64,000 bases of DNA from Mycolicibacterium neworleansense (lineage in GTDB: Bacteria > Actinomycetota > Actinomycetes > Mycobacteriales > Mycobacteriaceae). The position numbers were made by a program, and so were the translations under genes. Of this stretch, positions 26,148 through 34,431 are shown piece by piece. The notes under the pieces were generated by a model. It saw only the letters and a program-made list of their open reading frames with translations. It made no database searches and was not told the DNA's origin. Where the stretch lies: assembly GCF_001245615.1 (NCBI RefSeq), contig NZ_CWKH01000001.1:2356001-2420000 (forward strand), read 5' to 3'. Position 1 is the first letter of the stretch; every line of letters begins with the position of its first letter.

Positions 26148-26971
26148 CGGGCACTCCAGACGTCTTCGGAATTCAGGTAGGCACGTTGGTATTCGGGGTC
26201 ACGGTCACCGATCGTCCTACCGATCTCGGCCAGGTCACCGGGTGCCGACCAGGCCAGCACTTCGAGCGAGCCGACGGTGAACCGGGTAGCCGGGTCCAGC
26301 GGGTGTGCGGTGTTGGCGACGGCCACGATCAGCGGCAGGTGGGTGATCAGTTCGACGGTCGTGCCGGCACCGGCAGACCCGGTCGACACCAGCGCGCCGT
26401 CGGCGTCCACGCGCACTCCGTGGAAGAACGACAGGCTGGGTGCCACATCGCGCCGGGTCAGGCCGTTCTTGAGGGCGGCCAGGGCGAGCAGCTCGCGCCC
26501 GGCGGGACTGGGTGACTCCACGTCGCCCGCACCGTATTTGGCCGTGTTACCGGACCGCGTGGTGGTGCCGCACAGGGCGTCGTGGTGGCCGGAGGTGTCC
26601 GACACCAGGGTGGCCAGCACCCGGCCCTGGTCACTCAGCAGCGGGTGGCCCGCCGAAAGATAGGCCTGCCAGGGCACTTTCACGGTGTCGGCGACGTTGA
26701 GCCGCTCCCAGGGCGCGTCCGCCCGCCACAACAGCAGATGTGCGCACGCGGTGCCGTCCAGATCGCGCAGCCGCAACCGGGTGCCGCGCGCCAGCACCTT
26801 GTTGGTGTAGCGGCCACCGGGAACCGTTTCGGCCCAGGTCAACTGCTCGGGAGCCACGCCCTGCGGCGGGGTCGGCCAGCGAGAGGCCGGCACGACGGGC
26901 ATCGAGTCGGTGATGGCGCCGGCCTGGGCGCGGGCATGGTCGCGAGCGCCGGCGGTCGTCGCAGTGGTCAT
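26144..26971 (-). CDS. DUF1989 urea-carboxylase-associated protein, second subunit type
   Basis: 275 residues from the ATG at 26971 (MTTATTAGARDHARAQ); the frame stays open to 27073, but that part lies in the permease gene. The DUF1989 core has VPGGRYTNKVLARGTRLRL, LRDLDGTACAHLLLWRADAP, HHDALCGTTTRSGNTAKYG and SLSFFHGVRVDADGAL, parallel to the smaller partner just downstream. The two genes are paralogues and probably form a heteromer. It begins 2 bases after the permease stop and overlaps the next gene by 4 bases, so the operon is tightly coupled. Confidence 0.87.
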   Translation of the reverse strand: MTTATTAGARDHARAQAGAITDSMPVVPASRWPTPPQGVAPEQLTWAETVPGGRYTNKVLARGTRLRLRDLDGTACAHLLLWRADAPWERLNVADTVKVPWQAYLSAGHPLLSDQGRVLATLVSDTSGHHDALCGTTTRSGNTAKYGAGDVESPSPAGRELLALAALKNGLTRRDVAPSLSFFHGVRVDADGALVSTGSAGAGTTVELITHLPLIVAVANTAHPLDPATRFTVGSLEVLAWSAPGDLAEIGRTIGDRDPEYQRAYLNSEDVWSAR

Positions 26972-26973
26972 TC

Positions 26974-28515
26974 TCAAGCTCCGATCGTGACGGGGTTCGG
27001 GTGGGTCTTTCCGCGGGGGAAGCACAGGGCGCCAAGGACCACCGCGGCGGCGATGCTCAAGGGTCCGGCCCACTGCAGGATCGGCAGTTCCCCGGTGGGG
27101 TTGAAGATCTCGGCCCGCGGCCAGCCCAGATTGACGATCATCACGGCGCCGTAGAGCACCGCCAGGACGTTCACCGCGATGCCGAACTTGCCGAGTGAGA
27201 ACAGCGGCAGGCCTTCGGCGTCGACCTGGTTACGCTGGGCGGGCCAGCCTTTGAGCCGTCGATACAGCAGCGGTGCGGTGACCAACAGATAAGCCAGGTA
27301 GATAAGGATGATGCAGACGCTGGCCAGGGTGGCGAAGATGGCCGAGTTGCCGACATTGACCAGAAGCACCCCGATACACAGCAGGCCGATGAGCACCGAC
27401 GGCCAGATCGGTGTGCCGGTGTGGCTGTTGACCCGGGACAGGATCGAGGAGGCCGGCAGGCGCCCGTCGCGGGCCATCGAGAACATCAACCGTGAGGCCG
27501 CGGTCTGAATTGCCAAGGTGCAGATCGTGATCGCGATGGAGACATCGATCAGTAGCACTGTGCCCCACGGTGAGGACAACACGGTGTCGAGAACATAGGG
27601 CAGACCCTCGGTGGCCAGGCGTCCGTCGGTCAGGCTCGGTGCCGCCATCAGGGCCCCCAGAATCATCAGCCCACCGCCGAGCGCTGAAACCGAAAGGGCC
27701 AACCGGATGGTGCGGGGCGCGACGCGACGCGGGTTGCGGGTCTCCTCGGCGAGTTCGCCGGCCGAGCCGAAACCGACCATGACGTAGGCGGCCATCAGGC
27801 CCGACATGATCCAGGCCCAGATGTAGCCGGGCTGGCCGCCGGCGTGGCCGGTGTCGAACACAACCTGCGGTCCGCGCTGGGCATGGGTGAAGAACACGCC
27901 GATGACAGCGATGACGCCGACGATCTCACAGATCACCCCGGCACTGTTGACGCGTGACATCCATTTGACACCAAGGCAATTGATCGTGGTGGTGAGCACC
28001 AGCAATACCGTGCCGAGCAGCACGGCGTTGGCGGCGCCACTCGGTGAGGTCAGAGCCGGGTCCTCCCCGATCACCTGGAATCCGGACCAGATCGACGGCA
28101 GCACCACCTGCAACGCGATCGCCGCGGCCGAGGCGGTGACGATCTGCGCCAGGATCATGAACCAGCCGCCGAACCAGCCGACCACCTCGCCGCCCATCCG
28201 CCGGGACCACTGATAGATGGCCCCTGAGATCGGATAGCGCGCCGCCAGCTCCGCGAAACACAGAGCGACGAGGAACTGGCCGAGGAACACCGCAGGCCAG
28301 GTCCAGAAGAAGGCGGGACCGCCGAAGCCGAACCCGAGGCCGAACAACTGGAAGATCGTGGTCAGAATGGACACGAACGAAAAGCCCGCGGCGAACGACT
28401 CGAACTTGCCGAGCCGACGGTGCAACTGCTGGTCATAACCAAACTCGGCCAGGTCGTCATGGTCGCCGAAACGGCCGGCCACATCTCGCGGGCTCTCGGT
28501 CGCGCTGCTGGTCAT
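26974..28515 (-). CDS. APC-family amino acid/amine permease of the urea-carboxylase operon
   Basis: 513 residues, about 12 membrane helices after a soluble N-terminus of about 45 residues. Features are FAAGFSFVSILTTIFQLFGL (first helix, near 40), the APC motif ELAARYPISGAIYQWSRRMG, and VGFGSAGELAEETRNPRRVA after helix 6, as in GABA/choline-type transporters. It heads the operon, so it probably imports the substrate whose nitrogen is released: urea, guanidine, or a guanidino or amine compound. The start ATG at 28515 faces a 172-base region shared with the divergent nucleotidyltransferase gene. I recognise no guanidine riboswitch there. Confidence 0.9.
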   Translation of the reverse strand: MTSSATESPRDVAGRFGDHDDLAEFGYDQQLHRRLGKFESFAAGFSFVSILTTIFQLFGLGFGFGGPAFFWTWPAVFLGQFLVALCFAELAARYPISGAIYQWSRRMGGEVVGWFGGWFMILAQIVTASAAAIALQVVLPSIWSGFQVIGEDPALTSPSGAANAVLLGTVLLVLTTTINCLGVKWMSRVNSAGVICEIVGVIAVIGVFFTHAQRGPQVVFDTGHAGGQPGYIWAWIMSGLMAAYVMVGFGSAGELAEETRNPRRVAPRTIRLALSVSALGGGLMILGALMAAPSLTDGRLATEGLPYVLDTVLSSPWGTVLLIDVSIAITICTLAIQTAASRLMFSMARDGRLPASSILSRVNSHTGTPIWPSVLIGLLCIGVLLVNVGNSAIFATLASVCIILIYLAYLLVTAPLLYRRLKGWPAQRNQVDAEGLPLFSLGKFGIAVNVLAVLYGAVMIVNLGWPRAEIFNPTGELPILQWAGPLSIAAAVVLGALCFPRGKTHPNPVTIGA

Positions 28516-28687
28516 AGGCGTTTTCTCTCAGGTTCGGGGGCGGTGCCGCCGGCTCCTTAACTGTCACTTGATAGATAAGCGTGCCGGCGTGTCCGAGCTG
28601 TCACCCGCGTGTTTCGTTCATGTAGCCAGCGGTAAGCATTGCGTTGCCGAAACCTCACCGGACCCTTTGCCTGTCACAATCGCCGAC

Positions 28688-29704
28688 ATGGTTGTGGCTC
28701 CGTTGGACGATGCCCACCGGCGCCTGGCGTCGGCGGCCGGCGAGAGCGAGCTGGTGACGGCCGCTGCCGCAGCCCACGATGCGGTGAAGACGGTGATCGA
28801 CACCCGCGTCGGGGCCGCCTCGGTTGCGGAGGCATGGTCGGCAGTGGCCCGCGCCGCGCTGTCGACCGCGGCACGGCTGGTGTCCCCCGGCATCGCCTGG
28901 TACGCCTCGGGCAGCGTCGGCCGCGGTGACGCACTCCCCGGATCGGACCTGGAAACGCTGGTGGTCCGCGGCACCGACGTCACCGCGGAGTCTGCCCTGG
29001 CCCAGGCTGCGCACGTCCATGACCTGTTGGCGTGTTGCGGGTTCCGCGCCGACGACAACGGCGCGGTCGCCTCGCGGATCCGGTTCAACCGCACCGCCCA
29101 GGACTGGGCGGTCGGCATCGGACGCTGGGCCGCCGACCCAGCCGCTGATCGGGGGGTGGTGATGATCGGCCTGCTGGCCGACGCCGTTGCTCTCGGCGAC
29201 GGACCCGACCTGCGCGACCAGGCCGGTATCGCCGCGAGAGCGCAACCGCCCGCGCTCGCCGCGATGCTGCAGGACGCCACCTTCGCTCGCGCCTACGTCC
29301 CGTCCCGGCTGCGCGCGCTGGCCGGCGGTGACAGCGGTGTCGACATCAAACACGCCGCCGTCGACCCGGTGGTCCGGATCGCACGCTGGGCCGCACTCAG
29401 TTGCGGCTCAGACGCGCTGCCCACCGCCGAAAGGATCGCCGCGGCGGCCGGCACCCGCTACCTCGATGCCGACGACGCCCGGGTGCTGGCGAAATGCCAC
29501 GCGATCGGGTCCAGCATCCGGTGGCGGGTGCGGGGTGCGCACTGGAATTCCGCCGTTGACGTCGACGGCTTCGACGAGCGTGTCGAACTGTCGGAACTCT
29601 CACCGCAGGACCGCGCCGCCCTGCGCAGCATCGGCCGCGAACTGACCGGGGTACGACGCAAACTCGACTACCTGGCGTCGACCTCGACGTTCTCCACGTG
29701 GTAG
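28688..29704 (+). CDS. DUF294-like nucleotidyltransferase
   Basis: 338 residues from the ATG at 28688; the frame extends upstream to 28568 with no family support. The polymerase-beta-type signature is WYASGSVGRGDALPGSDLET at about residues 71-90, giving GS-x2-R, SD and a final acidic residue, the pattern of GlnD-like DUF294 nucleotidyltransferases. The rest is helical, and no cyclic-nucleotide or CBS domains are seen, unlike many DUF294 proteins. Its 3' end overlaps a fic gene by 7 bases, so two nucleotide-transferring proteins appear to be made together. The substrate is unknown. Confidence 0.8.
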   Translation: MVVAPLDDAHRRLASAAGESELVTAAAAAHDAVKTVIDTRVGAASVAEAWSAVARAALSTAARLVSPGIAWYASGSVGRGDALPGSDLETLVVRGTDVTAESALAQAAHVHDLLACCGFRADDNGAVASRIRFNRTAQDWAVGIGRWAADPAADRGVVMIGLLADAVALGDGPDLRDQAGIAARAQPPALAAMLQDATFARAYVPSRLRALAGGDSGVDIKHAAVDPVVRIARWAALSCGSDALPTAERIAAAAGTRYLDADDARVLAKCHAIGSSIRWRVRGAHWNSAVDVDGFDERVELSELSPQDRAALRSIGRELTGVRRKLDYLASTSTFSTW

Positions 29705-30507
29705 CCGAGCCCGACGAGGTCGCGCGTCACGCCCTCGCCCAGACCATCGCCGCCGAACGCCTGGAAGGCTGGAAGCCCACCCAGGAGCAGGTCGACGCCC
29801 TGACCGCGTTGCTCACCGGCACCGAGAGCTTCGGGGAGTACCTCGGACGGCACCTCCCCGCCCCCGCCCCACCACCGCGTCGGCGCGTGTTCGCCCGGCG
29901 CCGGCCGTACTTCATTCCAGGAACGTCGGTGTTGCGCAACAACTTCGGCGTGCAGGATGCCACAGTGCTCGCGCAATTGGAATTCGTGGCGACCGCCGGC
30001 CGAATCTTGCAGGTACACCTGCGCACCCGGGACGCGGATCTGAACATTCGATCCCTGCATCAGCACGTGTTCGGCGACGTGTACGCGTGGGCAGGCGAGC
30101 CACGGATCGTCGAACTCCGCAAGGGTGACAGCGCTTTCGGTCCATGTGCACGCATTCCGCACGCCCTGGAGGGACTGCATGCCGAGATCGGCAGGCTCGC
30201 CGAGGAAGGTGCCGACATCGATGACGGCACGCTGTCCTATCGACTGGCCCGGATCTATGCCGACTACAACCAGATCCATCCGTTCCGCGAAGGAAATGGA
30301 CGCACCGGCACCCTGCTGCTGCATCTGCTCGCCCGCCGGGCCGCACGCCGGCTACACCTCGATGACATGTCCCGTTCGGAGTGGATCAGTGCGTCTCAGG
30401 ACTCGATGCCCTTCCGACGCGACGGCCGCGCCGATCCACGGCCGTTCGTAGCCGTGCTACGGGGACGATTGCGGCCCGAGCCCTCTGTACAGCCCGAGAG
30501 CGCCTGA
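29698..30507 (+). CDS. Fic-domain protein with a fused VbhA-like inhibitory N-terminus
   Basis: 269 residues from the GTG at 29698. The Fic motif HPFREGNGRTGT is at 194-205; H194 (catalytic), E198 and N200 are present, but the final Arg of HxFx(D/E)GNGRxxR is Thr. The beta-hairpin flap is about 130-155. Residues 10-45 (ARHALAQTIAAERLEG, then WKPTQEQVDALTALL) resemble the VbhA antitoxin, whose inhibitory motif is (S/T)xxxE(G/N); here A19-E20-R21-L22-E23-G24 keeps the inhibitory Glu but has Ala in place of Ser/Thr. Fic enzymes usually transfer AMP to protein hydroxyls. It is coupled to the nucleotidyltransferase upstream. Confidence 0.88.
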   Translation: MVAEPDEVARHALAQTIAAERLEGWKPTQEQVDALTALLTGTESFGEYLGRHLPAPAPPPRRRVFARRRPYFIPGTSVLRNNFGVQDATVLAQLEFVATAGRILQVHLRTRDADLNIRSLHQHVFGDVYAWAGEPRIVELRKGDSAFGPCARIPHALEGLHAEIGRLAEEGADIDDGTLSYRLARIYADYNQIHPFREGNGRTGTLLLHLLARRAARRLHLDDMSRSEWISASQDSMPFRRDGRADPRPFVAVLRGRLRPEPSVQPESA

Positions 30508-30512
30508 GCCGC

Positions 30513-31112
30513 CTACGGATTCGGATCCGTCAGATACCGCTGCACCGTGGGCCCCATCCAGGCGACCAGGTCATCGATACCGGCCGAGGCCAGCGGTTCG
30601 ATCTTGAGCTGGTAGCGGGCGAAGGCCAGGCCGACCAGGTGCACAGTCACCAACTCCACGCGCAGCTCAGCGTTGTCGACAGAGAACTCCGCCGACACCC
30701 GCTGGGCCACCGGCCCGGCCAGCGAGTCGTGTAAGAGCTTGCGCGCCAACGGCTGAATTCCCGCCGACCGGAACACCGTCAGCAACGGGTCGAAGGACCC
30801 GCCCTCGTCCCACCGCTGAACGAAATCGCGGACCAGGCGCGCGCCGATGTCGTCGACCCCCTCGTCGAGCAGATTCGCCAACTGATGCAGGGGGTGCTGA
30901 GGTGTGTCGAGCACCGACGCGTTGAACAGCCCCTCTTTGTTGCCGAAGAAGTAGTAGACCATCGCGACGTCTACGCCGGCATCGGCGGCAATCCCACGCA
31001 CTGTCGCGCGTTCATAACCGTGAAGTGTGAAGTGTTCACGCGCCGCATCGATGATGCGCTGCTTGTTCTGTTGGCCCGTGCGCCACCGGCCACTGCGCCC
31101 GGACTCTGACAT
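30513..31112 (-). CDS. TetR-family regulator
   Basis: 199 residues. The helix-turn-helix is at about residues 15-62: NKQRIIDAAREHFTLHGYER, then DAGVDVAMVYYFFGNKEGLF. The C-terminal domain (PQHPLHQLANLLDEGVDD onwards) matches the TetR_C type common in mycobacteria. It is divergent from the membrane methyltransferase gene at 31202; the 89 bases between hold two inverted repeats sharing the half TTCAAC, probably its operators. It is convergent with the fic gene, 5 bases apart. Confidence 0.88.
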   Translation of the reverse strand: MSESGRSGRWRTGQQNKQRIIDAAREHFTLHGYERATVRGIAADAGVDVAMVYYFFGNKEGLFNASVLDTPQHPLHQLANLLDEGVDDIGARLVRDFVQRWDEGGSFDPLLTVFRSAGIQPLARKLLHDSLAGPVAQRVSAEFSVDNAELRVELVTVHLVGLAFARYQLKIEPLASAGIDDLVAWMGPTVQRYLTDPNP

Positions 31113-31127
31113 GCGTCGAAGTTTAGT

Positions 31128-31141
31128 TCAACAACTGTTGA
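31128..31141. promoter_or_regulatory. Inverted repeat TCAACA-N2-TGTTGA
   Basis: A perfect 6+6 palindrome 15 bases in front of the TetR start. The half-site resembles that of the second repeat at 31169-31190. Candidate operator for autoregulation. Confidence 0.55.
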
Positions 31142-31168
31142 CCTATGCGGAAGTCGCAGCGTAGCGTT

Positions 31169-31190
31169 TTCTTCAACATGAGTTGAAGAA
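31169..31190. promoter_or_regulatory. Inverted repeat TTCTTCAAC-N4-GTTGAAGAA
   Basis: A perfect 9+9 palindrome 11 bases in front of the methyltransferase start, just before its GGAG ribosome site. Candidate operator of the divergent TetR; as RNA it could also form a hairpin near the start. Confidence 0.6.
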
Positions 31191-31201
31191 AGGAGTTCGA
31201 C

Positions 31202-31723
31202 ATGACGAAACGGCGACTCTGGTGGCGGCACACGATCTCGGTGCTGATCGCCCCGGCCACCATGACGGTCTTCATCCCGGGCCTGATCATCTGGCTGACC
31301 GGAGTGAAAGCCCCGGACCTCAGCGCCCTGTCCGGACTGCTCCTCGCTGTCACGGGAGCGCTTCTGATCGCGCTCGGCCTGTGGTTTCTGATCTGGACCG
31401 TGGTGCTGTTCGACCGCGTCGGCGAAGGCACATTGGCCATCGGCTCTCCGGTCAACCTCGTGCTGCGCGGGCCGTATCGCCACGTCCGGAATCCGATGAT
31501 GACCGCGGTGTTCTGCATTCAGCTCGGTACCGCCGTCGCCACGGCCTCACCCTGGTTGTTCGCTTGGTTCGCGCTGTTCTGCACGATCGTCGCGATTGCG
31601 ATCCCGGCTGTGGAGGAGCCGCACCTGACGAGGCGGTTCGGCGCGCAGTACGAGGACTACCGCCGACATGTGCCGCGCTGGATTCCTCGGATGAGGCCGT
31701 GGGTTCCGAGCCACGCCAACTGA
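31202..31723 (+). CDS. Membrane methyltransferase-like protein (isoprenylcysteine methyltransferase/PEMT fold)
   Basis: 173 residues, about four membrane helices. The C-terminal part has the ICMT/PEMT pattern: GPYRHVRNPMMTAVFCIQLG (near 91-110), then a helix and VEEPHLTRRFGAQYEDYRRH with the usual E..L...FG..Y..Y...V.R. Such proteins bind S-adenosylmethionine at the membrane; substrates in bacteria are mostly unknown. ATG at 31202 with AAGGAG upstream. Probably under control of the divergent TetR. Confidence 0.8.
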   Translation: MTKRRLWWRHTISVLIAPATMTVFIPGLIIWLTGVKAPDLSALSGLLLAVTGALLIALGLWFLIWTVVLFDRVGEGTLAIGSPVNLVLRGPYRHVRNPMMTAVFCIQLGTAVATASPWLFAWFALFCTIVAIAIPAVEEPHLTRRFGAQYEDYRRHVPRWIPRMRPWVPSHAN

Positions 31724-31796
31724 CCCGGCGGGCACTTTCGCATCACCCTGCGTCGATCTCTTCAGGCAGGTCAGACTGGGTTGGACACTCGCAGCG

Positions 31797-31826
31797 GCTC
31801 ACACCCGGGATTACCCGGGTGTGAGC
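31797..31826. terminator. Strong hairpin between the methyltransferase and monooxygenase genes
   Basis: A perfect 13-base stem, GCTCACACCCGGG and its complement, with the loop ATTA. It lies 74 bases after one stop and 44 bases before the ATG at 31870. No T-run follows. It may be a rho-independent-like terminator of the upstream gene or part of the leader of the monooxygenase pair. Confidence 0.6.
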
Positions 31827-31869
31827 TCGCGTTGTCGCCAGAGACCGCGACCGAAAGTGAGAACCGTCG

Positions 31870-33030
31870 ATGGGTACCCCACTGCACCTCGCCGTCGCAC
31901 TCGATGGCACCGGCTGGCACCCGGCCTCCTGGCGTGAGCCGCTGGCCCGCCCCGCCGAAACACTCACCCCGCGGTATTGGACCGATCTGGTCAGCCAGGC
32001 CGAACGCGGCCTGCTGGATTTCGTCACGATCGAAGACGGACTCACCCTGCAGTCCGATCACCCGTTCCGGCCCGATGACCGCGCCGATCAGGTCCGCGGC
32101 CGCCTCGACGCCGTGCTCATCGCGTCCCGCGTCGCACCCCGTACCCGTCACATCGGCCTGGTGCCGACCGTCGTCACCACCCACACCGAGCCGTTCCACG
32201 CGTCCAAGGCCATCGCCACCCTCGACTACGTGAGCAGCGGGCGGGTCGGGGTACGGGTCCAGGTGTCTTCCCGCCGGGACGCCGCGGCCCACTTCGGCCG
32301 GCGCGAACTCCCCGAGGAACGCGCCGCGCTCACCACCGAATTGTTCGCCGAGGCCACGGATTACGTGGAAGTGCTGCGCCGGTTGTGGGACAGCTGGGAG
32401 GACGATGCCGAGATTCGCGATGTGGCCACCGGACGGTTCATCGATCGAAACAAACTGCACTACATCGATTTCGAGGGCGCGACGTTCTCTGTGAAAGGAC
32501 CGTCGATCACCCCGCGGCCACCGCAGGGGCAACCCCTCGTCGCCGCGCTCGGCCACGTCGACCCTGCCTACCAACTGATCGCCGGCAGCACCGACGTCGG
32601 CTTCGTCACCCCGCACACCGCCGACGAGGTCACCGCCCTGGTCGACACCATCGCCGCGCTGCGCCCCACCAACGTCCCGCCAGTACGCGTGTTCGCCGAC
32701 CTGGTGGTGTTCCTCGAAGACACGCCCGACGCGGCACGCGCACGGCGCGAGCGCCTCGATGATCTCGCGGGAACCGAATACCTTAGTGACGCCGAGATTT
32801 TCGCCGGAACCCCAGCGCAACTGGCCGATCTGCTCCAGGCCTGGCACAGCGCCGGTGCCGCTGGTTTCCGGCTGCGCCCGGCGTCCCTGCCGCACGACCT
32901 ACAGCAGATCACCGACGTACTGGTGCCCGACCTGCAACGCCGCGGCCTGTTTCGCGAGACCTACGAAGCATCCACCCTGCGCGGACTGCTCGGCCTCACA
33001 CGCCCCGCCAACCGCTACTCGACCGTCTGA
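31870..33030 (+). CDS. Flavin-dependent luciferase-like monooxygenase
   Basis: 386 residues, TIM-barrel bacterial-luciferase family. It has LHLAVALDGTGWHPASWREP, AERGLLDFVTIEDGLTL, IGLVPTVVTTHTEPFHASKA, and DYVSSGRVGVRVQVSSRRDA, the segment where relatives have the GR-(A/V)-W-N motif of the NtaA/SnaA/SoxA group. Such enzymes use reduced FMN from a partner reductase to oxidise sulfur, nitrogen or sulfone compounds. It forms an operon with a second family member 15 bases downstream; no flavin reductase gene is adjacent. Confidence 0.87.
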   Translation: MGTPLHLAVALDGTGWHPASWREPLARPAETLTPRYWTDLVSQAERGLLDFVTIEDGLTLQSDHPFRPDDRADQVRGRLDAVLIASRVAPRTRHIGLVPTVVTTHTEPFHASKAIATLDYVSSGRVGVRVQVSSRRDAAAHFGRRELPEERAALTTELFAEATDYVEVLRRLWDSWEDDAEIRDVATGRFIDRNKLHYIDFEGATFSVKGPSITPRPPQGQPLVAALGHVDPAYQLIAGSTDVGFVTPHTADEVTALVDTIAALRPTNVPPVRVFADLVVFLEDTPDAARARRERLDDLAGTEYLSDAEIFAGTPAQLADLLQAWHSAGAAGFRLRPASLPHDLQQITDVLVPDLQRRGLFRETYEASTLRGLLGLTRPANRYSTV

Positions 33031-33045
33031 CATCGAGGAAACGTC

Positions 33046-34428
33046 ATGAGCAAGCCCGTCAAGCAGATTCATCTGGCCGCACACTTCCCCGGGGTCAACA
33101 ACACCACGGTGTGGAGCGATCCCGAGTCCGGCAGCCACATCGAGTTCGATTCGTTCGTCCACTTCGCCCAGACCGCCGAGCGCGGCAAGTTCGACTTCCT
33201 GTTCCTGGCCGAAGGGCTGCGGCTACGCGAACAAGGCGGCCAGATCTACGACCTCGACGTGGTGGGACGCCCGGACACTTTCACGGTGCTGGCCGCACTC
33301 GCCGCGGTGACCGACCGGCTCGGACTGACCGGCACCATCAACTCCACGTTCAACGAACCCTACGAGGTGGCACGGCAATTCGCCTCGCTGGACCACCTCT
33401 CCGAAGGCCGGGCCGCCTGGAACGTCGTCACCTCGTGGGATGCCTTCACCGGCGAGAACTTCCGGCGCGGCGGCTTCCTGCCGGAGAACCAGCGCTATGA
33501 GCGGGCCGAGAGCTTCCTGGCTGCCGCCCACACGCTGTTCGACTCCTGGCGCGGTGACGAGATCGTCGCAGACAAGGACCGCGGCGTGTTCCTGTCCGAT
33601 CCAGCTGCCGGTGAATTCACCTACCGCAACGATCATTTCGATATCAGCGGCCGGTTCAACGTGCCCCGCAGCCCACAGGGACGCCCGGTGATCTTCCAGG
33701 CCGGGGATTCCGATCGCGGCCGCGAATTCGCCGCGGCAGGCGCCGATGCCATCTTCTCCCGATACGGGACGCTGGAAGACGGTCAGAAGTTCTATGCCGA
33801 CGTCAAGGGCCGCCTGGCCAAATACGGCCGCCGCCATGACCAGTTGCTGATCCTGCCCGCAGCCACCTTCGTCCTCGGGGACACCGACGACGAAGCCGCC
33901 GAGCTGGCTCACGAGGTGCGACTGGCCCAAGTCTCCCCCGCCACCGCGATCAAATTCCTCGAACAGCTGTGGAACCGCGACCTTTCCGATCACGATCCGG
34001 ACGGACCGCTGCCCGCCGTCGACCCCGTGGTGGGTGAGAACACCATCGCCAAGGGACGGGCCAGCGTGCGCATCCACCGCGACCCGGTCGCCGTCGCCAA
34101 CGAATGGCGCGCCAAGGCCGAGGCGGAAAACCTGACCACCCGCGAGCTCATCATCGAGGTCACCGGGCGGCAGAACTTCGTCGGCTCGGCGGCCACGATC
34201 GCCGAATCCATCAACCATCTCGTGCAATCGGATGCCAGCGACGGATTCATCCTGGTTCCCCACGTCACGCCGGGCGGGCTGGACCCCTTCGTCGACCGCG
34301 TCGTCCCGCTGCTGCAGGAACGCGGTGTGTTCCGCACCGACTACGAAGGCACGACGCTGCGCGACCATCTGGGCCTGGCTCTGCCCGAACTCCCGGAGCA
34401 CGGGCAACGCGCGGCGGCAACGGGATAG
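33046..34428 (+). CDS. Flavin-dependent monooxygenase, NtaA/SnaA/DszA family
   Basis: 460 residues, full length for the NtaA/SnaA/DszA group. Signatures are IHLAAHFPGVNNTTVWSDPE, AERGKFDFLFLAEGLRL, FNEPYEVARQFASLDHLSEG with RAAWNVVTSWD directly after, YERAESFLAAAHTLFDSW, and the SPQGRPVIFQAGDSDRGREF region for the phosphate of FMN. The start ATG at 33046 has GAGGAA at good spacing. Family members attack nitrilotriacetate, sulfones and similar compounds; the substrate cannot be named. It is convergent with the PTH2-like gene 3 bases away. Confidence 0.9.
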   Translation: MSKPVKQIHLAAHFPGVNNTTVWSDPESGSHIEFDSFVHFAQTAERGKFDFLFLAEGLRLREQGGQIYDLDVVGRPDTFTVLAALAAVTDRLGLTGTINSTFNEPYEVARQFASLDHLSEGRAAWNVVTSWDAFTGENFRRGGFLPENQRYERAESFLAAAHTLFDSWRGDEIVADKDRGVFLSDPAAGEFTYRNDHFDISGRFNVPRSPQGRPVIFQAGDSDRGREFAAAGADAIFSRYGTLEDGQKFYADVKGRLAKYGRRHDQLLILPAATFVLGDTDDEAAELAHEVRLAQVSPATAIKFLEQLWNRDLSDHDPDGPLPAVDPVVGENTIAKGRASVRIHRDPVAVANEWRAKAEAENLTTRELIIEVTGRQNFVGSAATIAESINHLVQSDASDGFILVPHVTPGGLDPFVDRVVPLLQERGVFRTDYEGTTLRDHLGLALPELPEHGQRAAATG

Positions 34429-34431
34429 CGG

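Noticed and set aside
28516..28687. Guanidine riboswitch before the permease operon
   Set aside because: I looked for the conserved stretches of the known guanidine classes on the minus strand and found no convincing set; a CCTGAGAG stretch alone is not enough.
31724..31869. SAM-type riboswitch before the monooxygenase pair
   Set aside because: Only one strong hairpin is present; the conserved core of SAM-IV as I know it is not seen.
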